The position numbers were made by a program, and so were the translations under genes. From positions 1-6,487 of the forward strand of contig DAOWFY010000027.1 of assembly GCA_030637775.1 (NCBI GenBank): a DNA stretch of 6,487 nt. The letters are read 5' to 3'. The stretch comes from DAOVGU01 sp030637775 [NCBI: bacterium] (lineage in GTDB: Bacteria; Ratteibacteria; UBA8468). This document shows, piece by piece, positions 1-5,554 of the stretch. The notes under the pieces are model-generated. The model was not told the origin of the DNA and searched no databases. It saw only the letters and a list, made by a program, of their open reading frames with translations. Numbering within the stretch: position 1 is the first letter of the stretch; each line of letters starts with the position of its first letter.

Positions 1-1
1 A

Positions 2-265
2 TGCGGCTTAGTAAGGAGCAGGAGAGGCAAAATTGAGAGGGTAGTGCTAATAGAAGGGAAGAGGCTGTCTTTCAACGGAAAGGAACTCATCAAGGCAAAG
101 AAAGGTATATCTGGCATAGAGCTTCTTTATAAAGGAGGCAAACTTATGGTGAATGGTCCAAATATACCAAAGATAAGTGTGTATGCCCCAGAAATAAGAG
201 AGTTGTTTGTTAACGGAAAGAAAAAGGGGGTTAAGAAATACAGGGATTATATTAAGGTAAGGTAG
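2..265 (+). CDS. C-terminal fragment of a gene starting upstream; possibly the tail of a heparinase II/III-like carbohydrate-active protein
   Basis: The frame that ends at the TAG at 263-265 is open without a stop back to the left edge of the window, so this is read as the 3' end of a larger gene (about 87 visible codons). The first internal start, GTG at 44, has no convincing ribosome binding site at normal spacing, which argues against a separate 73-residue gene. The visible part is basic and beta-rich: alternating hydrophobic strands (RVVLIEGKRLSF, GIELLYKGGKLMVNG, ISVYAPEIRELFVNGKKKG) closing with RDYIKVR. The VYAPEI..LFVNGK ending recalls the C-terminal beta-sandwich of heparinase II/III-type lyases and similar polysaccharide-active enzymes. 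That assignment rests on pattern memory only. A gap of 66 bp separates it from the next gene on the same strand, so it may belong to the same sugar-catabolism transcript. No catalytic domain is visible. Confidence 0.55.
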   Translation, partial: CGLVRSRRGKIERVVLIEGKRLSFNGKELIKAKKGISGIELLYKGGKLMVNGPNIPKISVYAPEIRELFVNGKKKGVKKYRDYIKVR

Positions 266-331
266 AGATTTTAAAAGAATAATAGAAGTTTTGATAGAGC
301 GTATTAAATTTCCGAGTGAAGCAACTGAAAG

Positions 332-1321
332 ATGTTGAAACACGAATTATCTCTATCCACAAGTATTTTTTTCGAAGACCCTCTTGAAGAAGCTCTAAAA
401 AAGACAAAAGAGACAGGGTATTCCTCTTTAGAAATTAATGGGGAGGAACATACCAACGGTTTAGTAGAAGGAAAGTATAAGATAGAAGAGACGAAAAGGA
501 TTCTTAGAAAGTTAGATTTAGAAGTATTATCTTTTCACACTTTTATAACAGAGGATTTCTCTTTTAAGAAACACAAAGATTATTACCATAAACTTGCAGA
601 AGTGGCTGAGAAATTGGAAGCAAAAATCATTGTCGACCATATGACGATTGAAGATAATGGAGAGGTTCGCTCAGAGTTAAAGACTCTGGTAGAATTGTTC
701 TCTTCTAAAGGAATCCAGTACACTATTGAGAATTTAGATAAACCGGGAGAATTTTATCTTGAGATTATGAATGAAGTTCCTGGTTTAGCCTTCACCTTTG
801 ATGTCTGTCATTCCTTAAATTACAAACATATTAAGGAAAAGAAAGAGCCAAATATAGCAAGTCTAATAGAGGATTTCAGACCAGTAGCTCCTTATACTGT
901 GAATCTCCATCTGCTCGGGGCTAACCCTAAATTCAATCGAACCTTAGGTGACGGGTTGCCTCCGGGAACAGAAGTATTCAGTTGGAAAGAGTTTGCCCAT
1001 TTGCTAAAGAGTAGTAATTATAATGGGCAATTAACGGTGGAACTTTTCCCCCAGGGTATAACTCAAGCTTTGCTCCCAGTTCTTTTAGTGATGGAGAAGG
1101 TTTTAAAAGAAGACGAAGAACTCGCTTTAAATCCAATTACCTATTTTGATACGTTAAAAAATTTACCGGATGGACTGCTCAATTTAGATACCGGTAAGTT
1201 AAGATTGAGTTATAAAAAGAATCCCGATTCTTCCGTAAGAGGGTTCGATGAACTTTTAGCTAAATATTCCCGAGAATTTTTTGAGAAGAATTTATTGTCG
1301 TTTCTGAAAAAGGGTCATTAA
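332..1321 (+). CDS. Sugar phosphate isomerase/epimerase-like TIM barrel (AP endonuclease 2 superfamily) with C-terminal extension
   Basis: A cytoplasmic 329-residue protein of the xylose-isomerase-like TIM-barrel superfamily, whose members isomerise, epimerise or dehydrate sugars using a divalent metal. The expected metal and catalytic residues appear in order: H69 (LSFHT), D102-H103 (IVDH), E133 (YTIEN), D157 and H160 (FTFDVCH), H193 (NLHLLG) and E237 (LTVELFP). E133, D157, H193 and E237 match the four metal ligands of ketose 3-epimerase-type enzymes. The GDGLPPGTEVFSW stretch at about 206-218 replaces the usual PGxGxxDW loop. The barrel ends near residue 250. About 80 residues follow, which is longer than the usual 270-280-residue family length. 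The ATG at 332 has only a weak purine-rich leader (GAGTGAAG) and no strong Shine-Dalgarno, so the start is likely but not certain. It is the first complete gene of a four-gene operon, with 13 bp to the next gene. The substrate is unknown. An alternative is a lyase-like member acting on 3-keto-glycosides made by the downstream oxidoreductase. Confidence 0.85.
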   Translation: MLKHELSLSTSIFFEDPLEEALKKTKETGYSSLEINGEEHTNGLVEGKYKIEETKRILRKLDLEVLSFHTFITEDFSFKKHKDYYHKLAEVAEKLEAKIIVDHMTIEDNGEVRSELKTLVELFSSKGIQYTIENLDKPGEFYLEIMNEVPGLAFTFDVCHSLNYKHIKEKKEPNIASLIEDFRPVAPYTVNLHLLGANPKFNRTLGDGLPPGTEVFSWKEFAHLLKSSNYNGQLTVELFPQGITQALLPVLLVMEKVLKEDEELALNPITYFDTLKNLPDGLLNLDTGKLRLSYKKNPDSSVRGFDELLAKYSREFFEKNLLSFLKKGH

Positions 1322-1334
1322 AGATAGGAAAATT

Positions 1335-2189
1335 ATGTTTATCAATCATTGTCATACTGCTCCCGAAGGATGCTTTGATGAAAAGAAGATACCCAATAAA
1401 GGAACCCTGGAAGGATTAAAGGAGGTAATGGATGAGGCAAAAGTAGAGAGGGCAGTTGCTTTTGCTCCTTTTCCTCATTTTATGCCCCAGGATGCATCCT
1501 GGTATTCTTGTAATTTAAGTATCAGGGAATGCAATGAATGGCTATATAAAAGTCTGCAAGATAAAAAATATAAAAATATGGTTGGGTTTGCCACTATCGA
1601 CCCCAAAGAAAAGGAGGCGTGCGAAATCTTAGAAGAATATACAAAAAAAGGATTTAAAGGAGTTAAAATGCATCCACCCATTTTTCGGTTTAAAATAGAT
1701 GATTCTTCTCTGGATGGGTTTTATAATACAGCCGAGAAATTAGGTATGGCATTATTATTTCATACTGGCGTACACGGTTGGCGTATAAATGAATATTTCC
1801 CTATTCTTCTGGATAACGTAGCACAGAGACATCCAAAATTGAAAATTATCATTGAACATACTATTGGCTGGGGAGCTAACTTCTTTACCTTTGACCAATC
1901 ATTGGCGGTTCTTCAAAACAATCCTAATACCTATGCCGGAATAACCGGTAGTTTTGAGCCTATTCTTCCCCATATGGATAAATCTCCAGTTTATAATCCG
2001 AAAGCACGGCTACTTCTTCTTTTGAAAGTAATAGGAGCGGAAAGAATCATTTATGGTCTGGATTACCCTTATGGCGGGTTGGATAAATTGAAAAAGGATA
2101 TAAAATTTATTTACTCCTTAAAGATTAGTAGAAAAGAGAAGGAATTAATTTTAGGAAGAAATTTGGAAAAACTGTTAGGGATAGAATGA
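1335..2189 (+). CDS. Amidohydrolase family 2 metal-dependent hydrolase (lactonase/decarboxylase-like TIM barrel)
   Basis: A 284-residue cytoplasmic protein with the marks of the Amidohydro_2 TIM-barrel family, which includes sugar lactonases such as fuconolactonase-type enzymes, pyrone-dicarboxylate lactonase and nonoxidative decarboxylases. It opens with a near-N-terminal HxH motif (H5, H7 in INHCHT). It continues with GFKGVKMHP (K111, H113), the strand-ending H143 in LLFHTG, the E174-H175 pair in IIIEHTIGWG, and the C-terminal D243 in IIYGLDYPYGG. These correspond to the metal ligands and the catalytic Asp of the family. Length is normal and no part appears missing. The start at 1335 puts the HxH motif at the position expected for the first barrel strand; a GATAGG stretch 5-10 bases before it may serve as a ribosome binding site. 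The stop overlaps the next start in ATGA, so the two genes are translationally coupled. Between two sugar isomerase-like genes and beside a sugar dehydrogenase, a lactonase acting on an aldonolactone is the most natural guess. A decarboxylase or ring hydrolase is equally compatible with the sequence. Confidence 0.85.
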   Translation: MFINHCHTAPEGCFDEKKIPNKGTLEGLKEVMDEAKVERAVAFAPFPHFMPQDASWYSCNLSIRECNEWLYKSLQDKKYKNMVGFATIDPKEKEACEILEEYTKKGFKGVKMHPPIFRFKIDDSSLDGFYNTAEKLGMALLFHTGVHGWRINEYFPILLDNVAQRHPKLKIIIEHTIGWGANFFTFDQSLAVLQNNPNTYAGITGSFEPILPHMDKSPVYNPKARLLLLLKVIGAERIIYGLDYPYGGLDKLKKDIKFIYSLKISRKEKELILGRNLEKLLGIE

Positions 2190-3025
2190 TAAAGTTTGCA
2201 ATAAATGAGGCAACAACGATGAGGGCAGGTTTTGCCGCTGAGATTAAGGCCTATAGTCATACAGGATTTAAGGCGGTGGAACTCTGGCTTCCCAAGTTGG
2301 AGAGATATTTGGGAGAGCATACCTTAGAAGATGCAGACAACATATTGAAAGAGAACAGAATAAAACCAATTGCCGCTTGCTTCCAAGGGGATTTGATGTT
2401 GAGTAAGAGAGAGAAGAGAAAGCAAGTAGTTAAAAGTTTTAAAAGGAGGCTTGAGATTTGTCAGAGTCTTTCCTGCCCAGTTTTGGTTGTTCCTACGGAC
2501 TTTCCTGAAAGGGTCAAATTATCTATGTATGATGAAGCTATTTCTAATATTCAGGAGACAGCAGATGCTGCTGAAGAATCTGGTGTTTCCCTGGCTATAG
2601 AATTTATTCAGGGGGCCTCTTTTTTAGGAACATTGGAGACAACCGCTAAATTGGTGAAAAAAATAAAAAGAGAAAATGTAGGGATAGTTCTGGATATGTT
2701 TCACTTTTATGCGGGAAAGAGTAAGTGGGAAGATTTTGATACAATTTCAAAAGAAGATATTCTCCTTGTTCACCTTAATGATGTTAAAGATATACCCCGG
2801 GAGATTATGGGAGATAAGGACAGGGTTCTTCCCGGAGAAGGGATTCTGCCGGTTAGGGAAATTATAGGAAGATTAGAAAAGGTTGGTTATCAAGGATATT
2901 ATTCCTTAGAGTTATTTAATGAAGAATTATGGAGGATGCCTATTCAGAAGGCGGCAAAAAAAGCAATGAAGTCTTTAAGGTCGTTACAAGGAAGAATGCT
3001 CGATAAATCGAGCAACTACAGTTAG
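2186..3025 (+). CDS. Sugar phosphate isomerase/epimerase (xylose isomerase-like TIM barrel)
   Basis: A 279-residue cytoplasmic TIM-barrel protein with a complete metal site of the ketose 3-epimerase / inosose dehydratase type: E32 (AVELW), E139 (LAIEF), D170 and H173 (IVLDMFH), H196 (LLVHLND) and E242 (YSLELF). The loop DRVLPGEG at 212-219 and the ending GYQGYYSLELFNEELW are classic for sugar phosphate isomerase/epimerase proteins near IolE- and IolI-like groups. Length is typical. The ATG overlaps the preceding stop (ATGA) and is preceded by AGGG five bases upstream, so translation is probably coupled to the amidohydrolase. It is only distantly similar to the other barrel in the operon, whose loop motifs differ, so the two probably catalyse different steps. 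The last codons contain a perfect hairpin at 2997-3014 just before the next gene. The exact substrate is not readable; myo-inositol-type, uronate or rare-ketose pathways are candidates. Confidence 0.9.
   Translation: MIKFAINEATTMRAGFAAEIKAYSHTGFKAVELWLPKLERYLGEHTLEDADNILKENRIKPIAACFQGDLMLSKREKRKQVVKSFKRRLEICQSLSCPVLVVPTDFPERVKLSMYDEAISNIQETADAAEESGVSLAIEFIQGASFLGTLETTAKLVKKIKRENVGIVLDMFHFYAGKSKWEDFDTISKEDILLVHLNDVKDIPREIMGDKDRVLPGEGILPVREIIGRLEKVGYQGYYSLELFNEELWRMPIQKAAKKAMKSLRSLQGRMLDKSSNYS
2997..3014 (+). other. Perfect inverted repeat (7-bp stem, 4-base loop) just upstream of the MocA-type gene
   Basis: TGCTCGA at 2997-3003 is the exact reverse complement of TCGAGCA at 3008-3014, with TAAA between them. 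The hairpin lies in the final codons of the isomerase gene, with 14 bases from its end to the ATG at 3029. No T-run follows, so it is not an intrinsic terminator. It could pace or expose the start of the following gene, or be chance in coding sequence. Confidence 0.5.
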
Positions 3026-3028
3026 GGA

Positions 3029-4012
3029 ATGAATAAAGTAAGAATTGGGGTAGTAGGATTAGGAATAGGGAAGCGACACATATCTGAATACTTAAAGAAT
3101 AAAAAAGCAGAATTGGTTGCTATATCCGATGCCAACGAAAAGGTGCTGAAAGAAGTTTCTTCTCAATATAGAATTAAAGGCTATAAATCTTTGGAAAAGA
3201 TGCTGAAAAGTGAAAAATTAAATGGATTAAGTATCTGCACTCCACCGAAGTCACATTTTCCTTTGGTTAAACTGGCGGCAGAAAATAAGGTTCATATCCT
3301 TTGTGAAAAACCCATTGCTCCAACTATTGCGGAAGCCAAGGAAATGATTGAAGTTTGCAAAAGGAATAGAGTTAAACTGATGATTGGTTTTAAGAAGAGG
3401 TTCTCTCCCACCTATCAATTCCTCAAAAGGCATTTTGCAAAGGAGTTTGGTAGACCAACCTGGATATTGGTAAAATTTGCTCTGGGAAAAGTAGATTCAG
3501 ATTGGTTCTGGAAAGAAGATGATGGAGGTGGTCCAATTGTAGAAAATACCATCCATATGATAGACCTTTTGCGTTTCCTGGTTGGTTCTGTAATCAGGGT
3601 TTATGGAGAGGGTGGAACACTCTTTCTTAAAGAAAGGTACCCTCAGATTGATGGAGCAGTATTTACCTTAAGGTTTAAAGATAAAGCAGTAGCAACAATT
3701 GGAGCCGGCTATGCTTCGGAGTGGAATGTAGCTAAGGAGGAGTTAGCCTTTGCCAATAAAAGGATCGTGGGTGAAGTGGAAGGGCCTTTTGATAATCCCT
3801 CTACCCTATCTTATCTTTATAGAAATAATAAAAGGATATATAAAAAGAAGTTTTCTAACGCAGATGGATTCAGAGAGGAAATAGACCATTTTCTTGAATG
3901 TATCCAGAGGGATAGAGTGCCTTTTGTAACTGGAGAAGATGGACTTGAGGCTTTGAAGATATCGTTAGCGGTGAAGGAATCTATCCGCAAAGAAAGACCT
4001 ATCCAAATCTAA
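3029..4012 (+). CDS. Gfo/Idh/MocA family NAD(P)-dependent oxidoreductase
   Basis: A 327-residue cytoplasmic sugar or cyclitol dehydrogenase of the Gfo/Idh/MocA family, which oxidises a hydroxyl of a sugar, inositol or glycoside with NAD(P). The N-terminal Rossmann domain carries IGVVGLGIGKRH (G10, G12, G14, H17), a one-residue-shorter form of the usual GxGxxGxxH. D34 in VAISDAN, at the end of strand 2, suggests a preference for NAD over NADP. SICTPPKSH (68-76) leads into the family signature CEKP with catalytic K94. The C-terminal alpha/beta domain holds DDGGGPIVENTIHMIDLLRFLVG (from 164), including the catalytic H176 and D179. Length and layout are normal. The start lies 3 bp after the previous stop. 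The AGGG before it is too close to the ATG to be an ideal ribosome binding site, so coupling with the upstream gene is likely. As the last gene of the operon it probably makes or uses the keto-sugar or lactone handled by the two isomerase-like barrels and the amidohydrolase. The substrate is unknown. Confidence 0.93.
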   Translation: MNKVRIGVVGLGIGKRHISEYLKNKKAELVAISDANEKVLKEVSSQYRIKGYKSLEKMLKSEKLNGLSICTPPKSHFPLVKLAAENKVHILCEKPIAPTIAEAKEMIEVCKRNRVKLMIGFKKRFSPTYQFLKRHFAKEFGRPTWILVKFALGKVDSDWFWKEDDGGGPIVENTIHMIDLLRFLVGSVIRVYGEGGTLFLKERYPQIDGAVFTLRFKDKAVATIGAGYASEWNVAKEELAFANKRIVGEVEGPFDNPSTLSYLYRNNKRIYKKKFSNADGFREEIDHFLECIQRDRVPFVTGEDGLEALKISLAVKESIRKERPIQI

Positions 4013-4027
4013 TTGTTTAGTTCTCCT

Positions 4028-5401
4028 TTAGAATCCGTATTCTACCTGGAGATAGATTTGATCGTGGTCGGCAAACTCGCCATAAAGATGCTCGTCTCTT
4101 CCTTCAAAGAAGTGGATACCCGCGGTTAAGAGGAGATTATCCCTCATTTCAAACTGCACTTTTGGGCTGATCTTCCAGTCATTATTAAGTCCGTAGATTA
4201 TCACAATCTCCGGTTTTATCCTTTCATGGAGAAAACTCTTAGCAACTTTCAGCGTCATCATTGTCTCTATTTGATCTGCCATTCCTAAGGTGGCTTCATT
4301 TAAGAGGCAATAGCCATCAACCTCATCCTGGGAATTAATAAACTGAATGAACTGGTAAGAAAATAGGACATTTGTCCAGAAGTACCTATCAAATCCCAAA
4401 ACATAATTGTATCTATCGATATGGGTTATCCCTTCACTCGCTCCATCGGTCCCATAGGGAACCGGCTCATCATGGATATAGGCAAACTCCCCTCTGATGG
4501 TTAATCCCTGCAGAGAACCGGTATTGATACCTTTGGTAAAGGAGCCCCCGAGCATTTCTGTTCGCTCATATTTCTTGCAGTAATGGAATACCATATCGGA
4601 CGGAGTACCCGTAGCACCCAAATAGTAATAGGCCGGAGAATGGTCATAGCCATGAAGATAGTTAATGGTATATTCTAATCCATTATCAAGTATATCAAGC
4701 CATCTCAGACCGACCTTGCTACTGTTTAAACCATCCTCGGGTACCTCTTCTTCCAGTTCAATCGTGCCCAGCGTCCTTAAGTATGCCATACCCGCGGCAG
4801 ATATCTCGGCCACCCGGTAAGCAAAAGGGGAACCGGCCGGGGCGCTACAATTAGGTTCAAAGTCGGGAATCAGCAAAAACTGCAATACTCCATTAGTTGT
4901 AGGAGCATATTCTGTCTTTAACATCCAGAGGGGAATACGATAGTCCACCGGGTCATCCGAATAGGCATTCCGGCTATCGGCCGGGTTCACCTGGTCCAGG
5001 ATTCTCACTCCATCCGCCGTTCCCCAGACTACCTGCTGCTTACCGAGACGAATGTCCAATCTTTCGGTAAGGATATCGAGATAAAGTTCCCTTAACCAGG
5101 AGTTTCCCTTATTTGTGCAAAGTTCGCTTCCCACCGCCTCATAACTACTTTCAACATCAAATACATGGTCATAAAATTTCCGTACAATCCCGAATAGATG
5201 AAGATTATCGTTAAACCGATATTCTGCCTCCAGTTGAAAAGTATTTTGAATCTTCATCAAGGTCTCAAGTTCCTGCAGATGGGTCGTGGTCTCATTCCTG
5301 AAATATCCGGAGATGGTGAGTTTATCGAAATCTTCCCCTTGAGCCAAAGATGCTCCTATTAACAGAAATACCAACCCAAAACCTATATAAATTTTTCTCA
5401 T
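4028..5401 (-). CDS. DUF1302-type outer-membrane beta-barrel (porin-like) protein
   Basis: A 457-residue exported protein. The chosen start, ATG at 5401-5399, has GGAG six bases upstream and leads directly into a signal peptide (MRKIYIGFGLVFLLIGASLA, cut likely after A20). Starting 13 codons earlier, at 5440, would place charged residues ahead of it. The mature protein consists of alternating amphipathic strands and ends in LQVEYGF, the terminal Phe typical of outer-membrane barrels. The block RLGKQQVVWG..DGVRILDQVNPAD at about 118-142 is the hallmark of DUF1302 proteins; such proteins often run somewhat longer. Family members are usually found with LolA-like or DUF1329 proteins and RND/MMPL exporters, and are thought to act in envelope export or uptake of hydrophobic compounds. 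Here the gene follows the LolA-like gene on the same strand, separated by the palindromic element at 5441-5554. Four Cys residues in the mature chain could form disulfides. Its stop lies 15 bp from the convergent MocA gene. The transported substance is unknown. Confidence 0.87.
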   Translation of the reverse strand: MRKIYIGFGLVFLLIGASLAQGEDFDKLTISGYFRNETTTHLQELETLMKIQNTFQLEAEYRFNDNLHLFGIVRKFYDHVFDVESSYEAVGSELCTNKGNSWLRELYLDILTERLDIRLGKQQVVWGTADGVRILDQVNPADSRNAYSDDPVDYRIPLWMLKTEYAPTTNGVLQFLLIPDFEPNCSAPAGSPFAYRVAEISAAGMAYLRTLGTIELEEEVPEDGLNSSKVGLRWLDILDNGLEYTINYLHGYDHSPAYYYLGATGTPSDMVFHYCKKYERTEMLGGSFTKGINTGSLQGLTIRGEFAYIHDEPVPYGTDGASEGITHIDRYNYVLGFDRYFWTNVLFSYQFIQFINSQDEVDGYCLLNEATLGMADQIETMMTLKVAKSFLHERIKPEIVIIYGLNNDWKISPKVQFEMRDNLLLTAGIHFFEGRDEHLYGEFADHDQIYLQVEYGF

Positions 5402-5407
5402 AATTAT

Positions 5408-5414
5408 CTCCCCC
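5408..5414 (-). promoter_or_regulatory. Ribosome binding site deciding the start of the DUF1302-type gene
   Basis: On the minus strand GGGGGAG stands six bases before the ATG at 5401. This spacing, together with the signal peptide that begins at that ATG, favours it over the longer in-frame start at 5440. Confidence 0.75.
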
Positions 5415-5440
5415 TTTTCTAATTTTTTATATTTACCCAA

Positions 5441-5554
5441 AGGCGAGGAGGTTCACTTTAAGCGTGCATTAGGCGACGGATGAAGGCCTGGATAGAGAAG
5501 TCGCCTATAGCGAGCATTACTGCGAGCGTGCCGCTGGAGTGAACCTCCGAGCCT
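5441..5554. repeat. 114-bp palindromic (MITE-like or structured RNA) element between the two envelope genes
   Basis: The two ends are imperfect inverted repeats. GGAGGTTCACT at 5447-5457 pairs exactly with 5538-5548. After a 2-base mismatch, AGGC at 5441-5444 pairs with GCCT at 5551-5554. Inward, AGCG at 5461-5464 pairs with CGCT at 5532-5535. A second hairpin is nested inside: TAGGCGAC at 5470-5477 against GTCGCCTA at 5500-5507, with a 22-base loop holding the palindrome AGGCCT. Short direct repeats recur: GCGTGCATTA (5462) against GCGAGCATTA (5510), and GCGAGC again at 5522. By hand count it is 65 of 114 G+C, higher than its flanks. No target-site duplication is obvious and no T-run follows in the direction of transcription, so it is not a simple terminator. 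It begins at the TGA of the LolA-like gene. A dispersed palindromic repeat is the best reading; an mRNA-processing or stabilising structure is the alternative. Confidence 0.75.

Noticed and set aside
1-36. Frame 1 reading from ATG at the first base (MRLSKEQERQN then TGA) as the end of an upstream gene
   Set aside because: It is possible, but the overlapping frame at 2-265 is open to the edge and forms a coherent protein tail. Eleven codons are too few to call.
266-331. Promoter for the sugar operon in the 66-bp gap (TTGATA at 291-296)
   Set aside because: No -10-like hexamer at 16-18 bp; TATTAA at 302 is far too close. The gap is AT-rich, with nothing else supportable.
47-343. 98-codon minus-strand ORF opposite the truncated gene
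   Set aside because: It runs antisense across two plus-strand genes and the gap between them, has no recognisable domain, and its composition looks like a shadow frame.
5402-5440. Palindromic element plus downstream bases as a Rho-independent terminator between the envelope genes
   Set aside because: The stem is long, with a complex interior, and is followed on the minus strand by TTGGGTAAATATAAAAAATT and not by a T-run.
5458-5517. 19-codon minus-strand mini-ORF inside the palindromic element as an independent peptide gene
   Set aside because: There is no ribosome binding site before its ATG, and the sequence is constrained by the palindrome. It is reported only as a property of the element.
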